DNA of 64,000 nucleotides from Kocuria flava (GCF_001482365.1 NZ_CP013254.1:682001-746000), one strand, 5' to 3'; positions 32,169-41,051 are shown, counted from the stretch's first letter. The notes: generated by a model not told the origin, from the letters alone. A program made the numbers and translations.

Positions 32169-33578
32169 TCAGCCGTAGACGGTGCCGCCCTCGTCGGAGT
32201 CCTTGGAGATGCGCTGGGCGAGGAACAGGCCCTCGAGGGCCAGTTCGATCGCGCTGGCGCGCTGGCCGGGCGTGCTCGCGCCGAGGCGCTCGGCGATCCG
32301 GTCGTAGACGCTGCCCCCGCCGTCGTCCTCCGGGACGGCGGGCAGGGCGGCGAGGAAGTCGCGGGCGGAGACGTCCTCGCCGGTGGCCACGGTGGTGGAG
32401 CCGTCGAAGGCCTCCACGAGCGGGCCCAGGTCCAGGCCGCGGAAGCGGGCCCGGACGGTCTCCGCGGTGGCCCGGCGGAGCAGGTGGTCGAGGATCGCGC
32501 GCTCGCGGCCCTCCTCGCCGGACTCGAACTCGATCTTGCCGGCGAGCACGTCGGTGGCGGTGTCGACGTCGACCGTGCGCGCGACCGCCTCCTCCTCCCC
32601 GCGCACCGCGGACCGGCGCAGGGCGGCGGCGGCGACCGTCTCGGCGCCCGCGATGGCGAAGCGCGCGGAGACCCCGGAGCGCTGGTCGACGGCGGGGGAG
32701 TCGCGCAGCAGGTGCGTGTAGCGGGCCAGTGTCTCGAGGATCGGGTCGGGGACCTGCGCGACGAGCTCGGCCTCCTGGCGGATCACGGCGATCTCGTCCT
32801 CGAGCTCGAGCGGGTAGTGGGTGCGGATCTCGGCGCCGAAGCGGTCCTTGAGCGGGGTGATGATCCGGCCGCGGTTCGTGTAGTCCTCCGGGTTGGCGGA
32901 GGCGACCACGAGCACGTCCAGCGGCAGGCGCAGCACGTAGCCGCGGATCTGGATGTCGCGCTCCTCCATGACGTTGAGCAGCGCGACCTGGATCCGCTCG
33001 GCGAGGTCGGGCAGCTCGTTGATCGCCACGATCCCGCGGTGGGCGCGGGGCACCAGCCCGTAGTGGATGGTCTCGGGGTCGCCGAGGCGGCGGCCCTCGG
33101 CGACCCGCACGGGGTCGACGTCGCCGATCAGGTCGGCCACGGAGGTGTCCGGGGTGGCGAGCTTCTCGACGTAGCGCTCCGAGCGGTGCCGCCACACGAC
33201 CGGCAGTGCGTCCCCCTCCGCCTCGACGCGGCGCCGGGAGGCCTCGGTGAGCGGCTCCTCGGGGTGCTCGTTGAGCTCCGAGCCCTCGATCGCGGGCGAC
33301 CACTCGTCGAGCAGGCCCGAGAGGGTGCGCAGCAGGCGGGTCTTGCCCTGCCCGCGCTCGCCGAGCAGCACGACGTCGTGGCCCGCGAGCAGCGCCCGCT
33401 CCAGCTGGGGCAGGACCGTGTGCCGCAGCCCGTGCAGGCCCGGCCACGGGTCCCGGCCCTCGGCGAGGGCGCGCAGGAGGTTCTCGCGCAGCTCCGCGCG
33501 CAGGGGCCGGTGGCGGTGCCCGGCCGCGCGGAGCTCGCCGAGGGTGCGGATGTCGGGGGAAGGGGTCCGGTCGCTCAC
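32169..33578 (-). CDS. MoxR/magnesium-chelatase-like AAA+ ATPase
   Basis: 469 residues from GTG 33578. Walker A is GERGQGKT (about residues 72-79), Walker B is GIVAINELPD and a sensor region ASANPEDYTNRGRIITPLKDRFGAEIRTHYP follows, as in ChlI/MoxR ATPases. It lies 40 bp ahead of the VWA gene on the same strand, the usual arrangement of the ATPase and its VWA adaptor. It likely forms a hexamer that drives the VWA protein. No local gene identifies the client. Confidence 0.88.
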   Translation of the reverse strand: MSDRTPSPDIRTLGELRAAGHRHRPLRAELRENLLRALAEGRDPWPGLHGLRHTVLPQLERALLAGHDVVLLGERGQGKTRLLRTLSGLLDEWSPAIEGSELNEHPEEPLTEASRRRVEAEGDALPVVWRHRSERYVEKLATPDTSVADLIGDVDPVRVAEGRRLGDPETIHYGLVPRAHRGIVAINELPDLAERIQVALLNVMEERDIQIRGYVLRLPLDVLVVASANPEDYTNRGRIITPLKDRFGAEIRTHYPLELEDEIAVIRQEAELVAQVPDPILETLARYTHLLRDSPAVDQRSGVSARFAIAGAETVAAAALRRSAVRGEEEAVARTVDVDTATDVLAGKIEFESGEEGRERAILDHLLRRATAETVRARFRGLDLGPLVEAFDGSTTVATGEDVSARDFLAALPAVPEDDGGGSVYDRIAERLGASTPGQRASAIELALEGLFLAQRISKDSDEGGTVYG

Positions 33579-33675
33579 ACCGTCACGGTAGCCCTCCGGC
33601 CGGGCGGGCGTAAGAGGGGCCGATCCCGGACGTCGCCGGAGGTCGTGGCGGCCGGTCCGCCGGGGCCGCTGCTCG

Positions 33676-33681
33676 TAGGCT
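33676..33681 (+). promoter_or_regulatory. -10 element, DUF2254 gene (leaderless)
   Basis: TAGGCT with only 6 bases before ATG 33688. The predicted transcription start falls on the ATG, and no ribosome site is present, consistent with a leaderless message. Confidence 0.4.
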
Positions 33682-33687
33682 GGGCCC

Positions 33688-35004
33688 ATGAGCACGCTCC
33701 CCGGTGCCTGGCGCCGGCTGCTGAACCGGTTCTGGTTCGTCCCGGCCGTGTGCCTGGCGGCCGCGGTGGTCCTGGCCCAGGCCGCCGTGGCCGTGGACCG
33801 GGCGCTGCCCGACGACCTCTCCTCGCCCTGGGTCGCCTGGGTGTACGCGGTGGGCATCGACGGCTCCCGCGCGATGCTCTCCGCGATCGGCGGGTCGATG
33901 CTCGGGGTGGCCGCGACCGCGTTCTCCATCACGATCTCGGTGATCGCCACGGCCAGCTCCACCTACGGCCCCCGCCTGGTCCGCAACTTCATGGCCGACC
34001 GCGGCAACCAGACCGTGCTGGGCGTGCTGGTCGCCACGTTCGTCTACGCCCTGCTGGTGCTGCGCACGATCCGCTCGGCCTCCGACGACCTCGCCGAGCC
34101 GTTCGTGCCCCACCTGGCCGTGAACCTCGCGGTGGTCCTGGCCGTGGCCGACGTCGCCCTGGTGGTGTGGTTCATCCACCACATCGCCGACTCCGTCCAG
34201 GTGGACACCCTCGTGCACGGCGCCCGCCGGCGGCTGCTGGACGTCGTCGAGCGGTGGCACCCGGAGCGGCTGCCGGAGGACCGGGCGCGCACCGGCGGGC
34301 ACCGCGGCGGCGGGGGCGAGGTGAGCGCGGACGCGGTCGGCTACGTGCTCGACGTCGACCTGGCGCGGATCTGCTCCGTCCTCGAGGACGCCGGGGCCCG
34401 GGCCGAGCTCCTCCCGCGGGTGGGCGACCACCGGCTGCGCGACGAGCCGCTCTTCCGCGTGTGGCCCGAGGAGCGCGCGGAGGACCTCGCGGGTCCCCTG
34501 CGGCGGGCCGTGCGCCTCGGCGACGCCCGCTCGGCCGACCAGGACGTGCGCTTCGCCGAGCAGCAGGTGGTCGAGCTCGCGGTGCGGGCCCTGTCCCCGG
34601 GCACCAACGACCCCTACACGGCGATCAACGCCGTCGAGGAGGTCGCCGCCGGGATCGTCACCGCCGTCTCCCGCCCCCTCCCCGGGAACACGGTCGTGGC
34701 CGACGGCGTGCCGCGGCTGCGCCACGCCACCGTCGAGCTCGAGGAGATCGTGGACATGCCCTTCGACCAGATCCGCCCGCACGTCGGCGGGCACGCCGAG
34801 GTCGTCCTCGCCCTGATCGACCTGGCCGCCCGGATCGAGGCCGCCACGGTCCACGAGCACCTCCGGACCCGGGTGCGCGAGCACGTCGGCACGCTGCTCG
34901 CGCAGTTCGCCGCCGGCGGCCCCTCCGACCGGGACCTCGTCCGCGTGCGGGCCCGCGCCGACCTGCGGCGGCTCGGGGACGCGGCGGTGCCGCCCCCCGA
35001 GTGA
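33688..35004 (+). CDS. DUF2254 membrane protein
   Basis: 438 residues. Four predicted membrane helices occupy about residues 15-190 (SMLGVAATAFSITISVIATASSTYGPRLVRNFMADRGNQ is the family landmark), followed by a long soluble domain that includes AVRALSPGTNDPYTAINAVEEV. The family is widespread and uncharacterised; channel-like roles have been suggested only by topology. Divergent from the MoxR-like gene with a 109-bp gap. Two hairpins follow. Confidence 0.9.
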   Translation: MSTLPGAWRRLLNRFWFVPAVCLAAAVVLAQAAVAVDRALPDDLSSPWVAWVYAVGIDGSRAMLSAIGGSMLGVAATAFSITISVIATASSTYGPRLVRNFMADRGNQTVLGVLVATFVYALLVLRTIRSASDDLAEPFVPHLAVNLAVVLAVADVALVVWFIHHIADSVQVDTLVHGARRRLLDVVERWHPERLPEDRARTGGHRGGGGEVSADAVGYVLDVDLARICSVLEDAGARAELLPRVGDHRLRDEPLFRVWPEERAEDLAGPLRRAVRLGDARSADQDVRFAEQQVVELAVRALSPGTNDPYTAINAVEEVAAGIVTAVSRPLPGNTVVADGVPRLRHATVELEEIVDMPFDQIRPHVGGHAEVVLALIDLAARIEAATVHEHLRTRVREHVGTLLAQFAAGGPSDRDLVRVRARADLRRLGDAAVPPPE

Positions 35005-35007
35005 CCG

Positions 35008-35038
35008 GCCGGTCCCCGCCGCAGGGGCCGGGACCGGC
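35008..35038 (+). terminator. First hairpin after DUF2254
   Basis: GCCGGTCCC and GGGACCGGC form a 9-bp stem starting 4 bases after the stop. Confidence 0.45.
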
Positions 35039-35044
35039 GCACCG

Positions 35045-35075
35045 CCGTCGTCGTCCGGGCGTCCGACGACGACGG
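35045..35075 (+). terminator. Second hairpin after DUF2254
   Basis: An 11-bp perfect stem (CCGTCGTCGTC with GACGACGACGG) and a 9-nt loop. Tandem with the previous hairpin and just ahead of the next promoter. Confidence 0.5.
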
Positions 35076-35103
35076 GGCCTGTTCCCGCACGGACGGCCGT
35101 CGG

Positions 35104-35109
35104 TACGCT
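35104..35109 (+). promoter_or_regulatory. -10 element, histidine phosphatase gene (leaderless)
   Basis: TACGCT lies 7 bases before ATG 35117, placing the transcription start at or next to the start codon. Confidence 0.4.
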
Positions 35110-35116
35110 GGTGCCG

Positions 35117-35761
35117 ATGGCACCGCGCGCACGGCACCGCAGCACGCTCGTCCTGCTGGTCAGGCACGGCGAGACACCCACCACGGGCAGGGTCCTGCCG
35201 GGGCGGGCCCCCGGACTGCACCTGTCCGAGCGCGGCCGGGAGCAGGCCGAGCACGTCGCCCGCCGCCTCGACGGGGTCGCCGTCGACGCCCTCTACACCT
35301 CGCCGCTCGAGCGCACGCGGGAGACCGCGGCCCCCGTGGAGGCCCGCACCGGGCGGGAGGCCGTGGTCGAGCCGGGCCTGCTCGAGTGCGACTTCGGCGA
35401 GTGGACCGGCGAGGAGCTCTCCCGGCTCTCCCGGCTGAAGGCCTGGCAGACCGTCCAGCGGGCCCCCTCGGCCTTCCGGTTCCCGGGCGGGGAGAGCTTC
35501 CCCGAGATGCAGTCGCGCACCGTGGCCGCCGTCGACCGCCTGCGCGCCGCCCACGAGGGCGGGACCGTGGTCTGCTTCTCCCACGCCGACCCGATCAAGG
35601 CGGTGCTCGCCCACGCCCTGGGCACGCACCTGGACCTCTTCCAGCGCATCGTCGTCAGCCCGTGCTCGGTCTCGGCCGTCGCGTGGGCGCCCGGGCAGGG
35701 CCCGTCGGTGCTCACCGTCAACTCCACCGACGAGCCGCTGGCCGGCCTGAGGACCCCGTGA
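35117..35761 (+). CDS. Histidine phosphatase family protein (MSMEG_4193-like)
   Basis: A 214-residue phosphoglycerate-mutase-fold phosphatase. The catalytic RHGE is in LLVRHGETPTTG (nucleophile His near 18), the second Arg in TSPLERTRETAA and the acid/base Glu in LLECDFGEW; the second His is in VCFSHADPIK. ATG 35117 fits a leaderless start; GTG 35111 is the alternative. In many Actinobacteria this family precedes DUF3090, an SCO1664 protein and mshC; here SCO1664 follows directly and DUF3090 is missing. Confidence 0.9.
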   Translation: MAPRARHRSTLVLLVRHGETPTTGRVLPGRAPGLHLSERGREQAEHVARRLDGVAVDALYTSPLERTRETAAPVEARTGREAVVEPGLLECDFGEWTGEELSRLSRLKAWQTVQRAPSAFRFPGGESFPEMQSRTVAAVDRLRAAHEGGTVVCFSHADPIKAVLAHALGTHLDLFQRIVVSPCSVSAVAWAPGQGPSVLTVNSTDEPLAGLRTP

Positions 35762-35771
35762 GCGGGCCGCC

Positions 35772-36467
35772 GTGGACGAGCTCGCGCTGCTGAGGTCCGG
35801 CCGGATCGAGCTGCTGGGGATGATCCGCGGCAGCAGCAACTCCGCGCTGCTCGTGGAGCTCGCCCACGGCCCGGACACCGCCTGGGGCGTCTACAAGCCG
35901 GTCGAGGGGGAGCGGCCCCTGCGGGACTTCCCCCGCGGGCTGCACCGGCGCGAGGCCGCCGCCCACGTGCTCAGCGAGCTCCTCGGCTGGGGTCTCGTCC
36001 CGCCGACCGTGCTGCGCGAGCAGGGTCCGTTCGGCGCCGGCTCCGTGCAGCTGTTCGTCGAGCACGACCCCCGGGAGCACTACTTCACCCTGCAGGCCAC
36101 CGCCCCCGAGACCCACGACGCGCTGCGGCGGCTTGCGGTCTTCGACGTCGTGGCCAACAACGCCGACCGAAAGGGCGGGCACGTGCTGCGCGCGGCCGAC
36201 GGCCGGGTGCAGGGCATCGACCACGGCCTGTGCTTCGGCACCGGCCACCGGCTGCGGACGGTCGTGTGGGACTTCGCCGGGGAGCCGGTGCCCGCGGCCC
36301 TGCTCGAGGACCTCGCCCCGCTCGCGCGGACCGTGCCCCCCGAGCTCGCCGCGCTCCTCGACGAGCCCGAGACCGAGGCCCTGCGGCGGCGGGTGCGGCA
36401 CCTGCTCGAGGAGCCCGTGCTGCCGCTGGACCCCACCGGATGCCGGGTGCCCTGGCCGCTGCTCTGA
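35772..36467 (+). CDS. SCO1664-family kinase-like protein
   Basis: A 231-residue protein from GTG 35772. The fold recalls PI3/4-kinase or HipA-like enzymes: a lysine in WGVYKPVEGERPLRDF, a catalytic-loop-like VVANNADRKGGH and a metal motif QGIDHGLCF. The family is linked with the histidine phosphatase in actinobacterial genomes. The substrate is not known. 10 bp behind the phosphatase, hence cotranscribed. Confidence 0.88.
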   Translation: MDELALLRSGRIELLGMIRGSSNSALLVELAHGPDTAWGVYKPVEGERPLRDFPRGLHRREAAAHVLSELLGWGLVPPTVLREQGPFGAGSVQLFVEHDPREHYFTLQATAPETHDALRRLAVFDVVANNADRKGGHVLRAADGRVQGIDHGLCFGTGHRLRTVVWDFAGEPVPAALLEDLAPLARTVPPELAALLDEPETEALRRRVRHLLEEPVLPLDPTGCRVPWPLL

Positions 36468-36610
36468 GCCCGGGCAGCTCCCGGGCGCTGGGCCGCGTCA
36501 GGCCGCCGGGGAGTCTCTCCACCGGCAGCCCGTCCAGGCGGTACCCTTCCGTGGTCCAGTGGAACAGCAGAGCAAGCCCCCTGCCCGGTGGGGAGCGGAG
36601 GAGCAGTGCC

Positions 36611-37894
36611 GTGCCCGACCTGCAGCCGAGAACCCCGCAGCTGGGACTGCGCGCCAACGCCGCCCAGTTCACCCTCCTCGTGGCCGTCAACGCCCTGGTC
36701 GGCGGCATGGTCGGCCAGCAGCAGACCGTGCTGCCGCTGCTGGCCGGGGAGGAGTTCGGCCTCACCGGCTACACCTTCGTCTTCACCTACGTCGCCGCGT
36801 TCGGGGTCACCAAGGCGATCGCCAACTGGTTCGCCGGGACCCTCTCCGACCGGTGGGGGCGCAAACCGGTGCTGCTGGTGGGCTGGCTCTTCGCCGTGCC
36901 GGTGCCGCTGATGCTCATCTGGGCCCCGGACTGGTGGTGGGTGGTGGCCGCGAACGTGCTGCTGGGGATCAACCAGGGCCTGACCTGGTCCACGACCGTG
37001 GTGATGAAGATCGACCTGGTCGGCCCGGACCGGCGCGGGCTGGCGATGGGGCTCAACGAGGCCGCCGGCTACGGGGCGGTGGCCGTGACCGCCCTGCTGG
37101 CCGGACACCTGGCCGAGCAGTACGGGCTGCGCCCGGCCCCGTTCCTGCTGGGACTGGCCTACACCGCCCTGGCGCTGCTGCTGTCGGGGGTGTTCGTGCG
37201 CGAGACCCGCGACCACGCCCATCACGAGGCCGCCGGGCACGTCCCCCGGGCCGACGGCCTGCACGACCACCTCCACGCCGGGCTCACCGACCGCCAGGTC
37301 GCCCTCCAGGCCGGCCTCAAGGAGCCCGCGCTGTCCTCCGCCAGTCAGGCCGGGCTGGTGAACAACCTCAACTTCGGGCTCTCGTGGGGCCTGTTCCCCC
37401 TGCTGTTCGCGACCGCCGACCTGGGGGTGGGCGAGATCGGCCTGCTGTTCGCCCTCTACCCCGGGGTCTGGGGTGCGGGCCAGCTGGTCACCGGGGCGCT
37501 GTCCGACCGGATCGGGCGCAAGCACCTGGTCACCGCCGGGATGGCGACCCAGGCGGTGGCGCTCGCCGTCATCGCGCTCGGCGACGGCTTCGCCGGCTGG
37601 GCGGCGGGCACGGTCCTGCTCGGGACCGGCACGGCGATGGTCTACCCGACCCTGCTGGCCGTCGTGGGGGACGTCGCCCATCCCGCGTGGCGCGGCCGCG
37701 CCGTGGGCGTCTACCGGGTCTGGCGCGACCTGGGCTACGCCGTCGGGGCGGTCCTCGGCGGGATCGTGGCGGACCTGCTCGGGCTGCACGCCGCCGTCTG
37801 GGCCGCCGCGGTCGTCAGCGCGGCCTCCGCGCTGGTCGTGGCGGTGCGGATGTACGAGACCCACCGGCCGGCGGCCGCGGCACCCCGGGGCTGA
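36611..37894 (+). CDS. MFS transporter
   Basis: 427 residues from GTG 36611, with GGAGGAG at 36597-36603. Twelve predicted helices. Motif A copies are GTLSDRWGRKPVLLVG after helix 2 and GALSDRIGRKHLVT in the second half. The central loop is His-rich (DHAHHEAAGHVPRADGLHDHLHAG), which may bind metal or simply be a linker. The closest broad group is drug/sugar-type DHA carriers; substrate unknown. It lies just ahead of the copper cluster, and the loop makes a metal-related role worth testing. Confidence 0.88.
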   Translation: MPDLQPRTPQLGLRANAAQFTLLVAVNALVGGMVGQQQTVLPLLAGEEFGLTGYTFVFTYVAAFGVTKAIANWFAGTLSDRWGRKPVLLVGWLFAVPVPLMLIWAPDWWWVVAANVLLGINQGLTWSTTVVMKIDLVGPDRRGLAMGLNEAAGYGAVAVTALLAGHLAEQYGLRPAPFLLGLAYTALALLLSGVFVRETRDHAHHEAAGHVPRADGLHDHLHAGLTDRQVALQAGLKEPALSSASQAGLVNNLNFGLSWGLFPLLFATADLGVGEIGLLFALYPGVWGAGQLVTGALSDRIGRKHLVTAGMATQAVALAVIALGDGFAGWAAGTVLLGTGTAMVYPTLLAVVGDVAHPAWRGRAVGVYRVWRDLGYAVGAVLGGIVADLLGLHAAVWAAAVVSAASALVVAVRMYETHRPAAAAPRG

Positions 37895-37904
37895 GGGTCG
37901 CGTG

Positions 37905-37926
37905 CGGGCGGGGCCTGTCCCGCCCG
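37905..37926 (+). terminator. Hairpin after MFS gene
   Basis: CGGGCGGG and CCCGCCCG form an 8-bp stem, 11 bases after the MFS stop. Confidence 0.45.
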
Positions 37927-37952
37927 GGTGCGGCGCCGCGGTGCGGCCGGGC

Positions 37953-37970
37953 ATCTTCACGGAACCTTCA
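37953..37970. promoter_or_regulatory. CopR-like direct repeat upstream of csp
   Basis: ATCTTCACGGAACCTTCA. On the opposite strand it reads TGAAGGTTC-CG-TGAAGAT, two half-sites 11 bp apart, as OmpR-type regulators bind. It matches the element before copR (45953-45970) at 15 of 18 bases. Its near end is 35 bp upstream of a -10 (TACTGT, 38006-38011), an activator position. Confidence 0.55.
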
Positions 37971-38005
37971 TCGCCCCGGCCTTCCGTGCGCTCCGACCGA
38001 CAGGC

Positions 38006-38011
38006 TACTGT
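38006..38011 (+). promoter_or_regulatory. -10 element of csp
   Basis: TACTGT, 76 bases upstream of the csp ATG and downstream of the CopR-like repeat. Confidence 0.4.
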
Positions 38012-38087
38012 CGATGTCACGGCGGGCCGGCTCCGGCCGGCCCACCGGATCGCACGACGGACGACCGATCGGACGAAGGAGCGACCC

Positions 38088-38495
38088 ATGACCCACGTGA
38101 GCTCGATGCTGAAGACCTACCCCAAGGACCTGGGGAACATCGACGAGCAGAAGCTGGCCGCGTGCATCGCCGCCTGTTTCGAGTGCGCCCAGACCTGCAC
38201 GGCCTGCGCCGACGCGTGCCTGGCCGAGGACTCGGTCGCGGAGCTGACCGCCTGCATCCGCAAGAACCTGGACTGCGCCGACGTCTGCGCGAGCACCGGC
38301 AGCGTGCTCTCCCGCCAGACGGGCAACAACTCCGAGGTCACCCGGGCGGTGCTCGAGGCCTGCCGGACCGCCTGCCGGTCCTGCGGCGACGAGTGCGAGC
38401 AGCACGCGCAGATGCACGAGCACTGCAAGGTCTGCGCCGAGGCGTGCCGCCGCTGCGAGCAGGCCTGCGCGGACCTGCTCGCCTCGCTGGGCTGA
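38088..38495 (+). CDS. Four-helix-bundle copper storage protein (Csp)
   Basis: A 135-residue cysteine-rich protein with 18 Cys, mostly spaced 3-4 residues apart on helices (ACIAACFECAQTCTACADAC, CKVCAEACRRCEQAC), the pattern of Csp/DUF326 proteins that fill a four-helix bundle with Cu(I). No signal peptide, so it is the cytosolic (Csp3-like) type. It would buffer cytoplasmic copper. A GAAGGAG site precedes the ATG. The upstream CopR-like repeat suggests copper induction by the two-component system at 43.9-45.9 kb. Confidence 0.92.
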   Translation: MTHVSSMLKTYPKDLGNIDEQKLAACIAACFECAQTCTACADACLAEDSVAELTACIRKNLDCADVCASTGSVLSRQTGNNSEVTRAVLEACRTACRSCGDECEQHAQMHEHCKVCAEACRRCEQACADLLASLG

Positions 38496-38588
38496 GCCCG
38501 GCCGCAACCGCACGGACCGGGACGCCCGAGAGGTGCGCCCGCAGACGGAGCGCCCCGCGGGCGTCCCGGCGGAGAACGGAGGGATGCC

Positions 38589-39194
38589 GTGCCGAGCACG
38601 GAGAGCGAGCGGACCGGTGGCCGCGGGGACCAGCACCAGCAGCACGGAGGGCACGGCGGCAAGGGGATGTACCTGCGCTTCGCGGCCATGATCCTCACGG
38701 CCATGGTGGTGATGTACGCGACCATGTTCATCGGCTCCTGGGAGTGGAGCCACGTGCGCTGGAGCGAGAACCGCCTGTTCATGACGCTGACCATGGGCGG
38801 GACCATGGTCCTGGTCATGCTCGCCTGGATGCTGAACATGTACAGGAGCACCAGGGCCAACGTGGCCGTGGTGGTGGTCGGCCTCCTGATGCTGGGCGGC
38901 GGGGCGTTCCTGGACCGCAGCCAGACCACGGTGCAGGACACCGCGTACATGAGCTCGATGATCCCGCACCACTCCCTGGCCATCACCCGGTCCGAGCGCG
39001 CCGAGCTGGCCGACGTGCGGGTGTGCGAGCTCGCGGTGGAGATCAGCGAGGCCCAGCGGCGGGAGATCTCCGAGATGGAGTGGCTGATCGAGGACATCGA
39101 GCGCAACGGCGTGGCCGCCACCGCCGAGGAGGCCCGGGCGCGACCCGTCCCCGACCACGAGGAGCCGGCCGAGCGGCAGTGCCCCGGGGGCTGA
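38589..39194 (+). CDS. DUF305 membrane protein
   Basis: 201 residues from GTG 38589 (GGAGGG ahead). A His/Gly-rich N-terminus (DQHQQHGGHGGKG), three predicted helices (residues 27-105) and a C-terminal DUF305-like helical part with MSSMIPHHSLAITRSERAEL, whose HH pair is the usual metal-binding site of the family. Probably an extracytoplasmic-facing copper-binding membrane protein. It lies 93 bp behind csp and is convergent with the multicopper oxidase gene. Confidence 0.88.
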   Translation: MPSTESERTGGRGDQHQQHGGHGGKGMYLRFAAMILTAMVVMYATMFIGSWEWSHVRWSENRLFMTLTMGGTMVLVMLAWMLNMYRSTRANVAVVVVGLLMLGGGAFLDRSQTTVQDTAYMSSMIPHHSLAITRSERAELADVRVCELAVEISEAQRREISEMEWLIEDIERNGVAATAEEARARPVPDHEEPAERQCPGG

Positions 39195-39212
39195 GCCCAC
39201 GTCCGGGCGGGC

Positions 39213-40700
39213 TCAGTGGGCCTCGACGGTGCCCATCATGCCGAGGTCCTCGTGGTCGAGGATGTGGCAGTGGTAGACGGTGCGGCCGCCGAAGTCGTCG
39301 AAGGCCACCCGGACCGTCACCTCCCCGAAGGCCGGGATGTTGACCACGTCCTGCCACTGCGGAGCGGAGACGTCGCGGCCCTCCTCGGCCACGACCTGCA
39401 TGGGCCACACGTGCAGGTGCACCGGGTGGTCCATGGGGCTGGAGTTGGTCAGGGTCCACTCCTCCACGGTGCCCACCCGGACCCGCTGGTCGGTGCGCTC
39501 GGCGTCGAACTCCTGGCCGTCGATGGTGAAGGACATCATCTGCCCGGGGCCTCGCCTGCTGCCCATCATCCCGCCCATCCCGCCCATGCCCATGGCGAAG
39601 TCGAGGGTGCGCCGGGCCGCGACCGGCTCCTCGCGCAGGTCCCGCAGCGCCGGGCCCGCGGGCACGGGGTCGGCATCCCCGACCCGGTCCCCGGCGACCT
39701 CGAGGGCGAGCAGCTCGATCGGCTCGTCGGTGCCGGGGCCGTCGCCCGGCATCGCCCCGCCCATCATGCCGTCCATGCTCCCGCGGTCCACGGGGGCGGC
39801 GGTCAGCGCGGACGTGCCCTCGCGGGTGTCCACGAGCAGCTCCACCCGGTTGCCCGGGGCCAGGGTCACCTCGGTGAGCTCGACGGGCTCGGGCAGGCGG
39901 CCGACGTCGCGGCCGAGCAGCCGCAGCGTCTGGCCGTCGAGGGTCAGGCGCAGGTACCGGGAGGGGCAGGCGTTGACGACCCGCCACAGCTCCCGCTCCC
40001 CGGGTGCGGCGCCGGCCCGGGGCCGGACCTGGCCGTTGACCAGCACGGTCTCGCCCTCCCGGCCCATCATCCGCTGCGGCGGGGAGACCTCGGCCAGGTT
40101 CCCGGAGTCGTCGAGGGTGAGGTCCGAGACCACCAGCACCCGTTCCCGGGCCACGGGCACGGGGTCGGGGTCCTCGACGACGATGGCCCCGTAGAGACCC
40201 GCCGCGAGCTGGTCGGCCACGTGCCCGTGCCGGTGCGGGTGGTACCAGTAGGTGCCGGGCGGGTGGTCGTCCGGGAGGACGAACTCGTAGTCGAAGGACC
40301 CCCCGGGCTCGATGCTGACGAAGGGGTTGTCCCCGTTGTCCTCCGGGGAGACGTGCAGCCCGTGCACGTGCAGGTTCGTGGGGACCTCCAGGCCGTTGGT
40401 CATCGCCACCCGGATCGTGTCCCCGGGGCGGACCCGCAGGGTGGGGCCGGGCAGCGAGCCGTTGAAGGCCTGCACGTGCGCCTGACGCGCCCCGACCCGC
40501 ACGCGGGCGGGGGCGGCCTCCAGGGCCAGGTCCAGGACGCCGTCCCGGCCGGTCAGCACCTCGGGCTGGACCAGGTCCCGGCCGCCGCCGAGGGCCTCGC
40601 CGCCGCCGGAGGTCCACCACAGGCCGGCCCCGCCGGAGGCGGCGGCGCCGGCCCCGGCCGCACCGAGGGCCAGCAGCTGCCGCCGGGTCAGCGGGCTCAC
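39213..40700 (-). CDS. Tat-exported multicopper oxidase (CueO/laccase-like)
   Basis: 495 residues from GTG 40700. A twin-arginine signal (SPLTRRQLLALGAAGAGAAA) covers the first 30. All four copper motifs are present: HVHGLH, YWYHPHRHGH, HPVHLHVWP and YHCHILDHEDLGMM, giving type 1, 2 and 3 sites. Methionine-rich loops (SMDGMMGGAMPG, FAMGMGGMGGMMGS) resemble those used by CueO for Cu(I) binding. It should oxidise Cu(I) outside the membrane. The GTGA overlap with the SHOCT gene shows translational coupling. Confidence 0.93.
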   Translation of the reverse strand: MSPLTRRQLLALGAAGAGAAASGGAGLWWTSGGGEALGGGRDLVQPEVLTGRDGVLDLALEAAPARVRVGARQAHVQAFNGSLPGPTLRVRPGDTIRVAMTNGLEVPTNLHVHGLHVSPEDNGDNPFVSIEPGGSFDYEFVLPDDHPPGTYWYHPHRHGHVADQLAAGLYGAIVVEDPDPVPVARERVLVVSDLTLDDSGNLAEVSPPQRMMGREGETVLVNGQVRPRAGAAPGERELWRVVNACPSRYLRLTLDGQTLRLLGRDVGRLPEPVELTEVTLAPGNRVELLVDTREGTSALTAAPVDRGSMDGMMGGAMPGDGPGTDEPIELLALEVAGDRVGDADPVPAGPALRDLREEPVAARRTLDFAMGMGGMGGMMGSRRGPGQMMSFTIDGQEFDAERTDQRVRVGTVEEWTLTNSSPMDHPVHLHVWPMQVVAEEGRDVSAPQWQDVVNIPAFGEVTVRVAFDDFGGRTVYHCHILDHEDLGMMGTVEAH

Positions 40701-40972
40701 CGCTCGCCCTCCTCCAGGGTGCGCAGCCGCTCCCGGTACTCCTCGGTGCTGATCTCCCCGCGGGCGTAGCGCTCCTCGAGGATCTCCCGCGACCGGCGCG
40801 GTCCCGCGCCGGTCGGCGGCGGGGCGGTCCCGCCCTGCCTGGTCCCGCCGCCCGGTCCGCCGGTGAAGGCCTTGACCAGCACGAACACCAGCACGACCAG
40901 TCCCACGATCAGCAGCAGCCAGAACAGCAGGCCCCAGCCCATGCCGCCTCCCATGCCGTTGCCCCACATCAT
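40697..40972 (-). CDS. SHOCT-domain small membrane protein
   Basis: 91 residues from ATG 40972, chosen because AGGAGG lies 6 bases ahead. A Met/Gly-rich start (MMWGNGMGGGMGWG) is followed by one membrane helix (residues 15-37), a Gly/Pro linker and a C-terminal SHOCT motif (REILEERYARGEISTEEYRERLRTLEE). SHOCT modules mediate oligomerisation. Such proteins are common in copper clusters. The gene is upstream of and coupled to the multicopper oxidase. Confidence 0.85.
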   Translation of the reverse strand: MMWGNGMGGGMGWGLLFWLLLIVGLVVLVFVLVKAFTGGPGGGTRQGGTAPPPTGAGPRRSREILEERYARGEISTEEYRERLRTLEEGER

Positions 40973-41051
40973 CACGGACCTCCTCCGTCTCGCTCGGCTG
41001 GTGCTGCCCGCGGGCGGCCGCACGGGGCGGCGGTCCGCGGGCGCCGGACGG

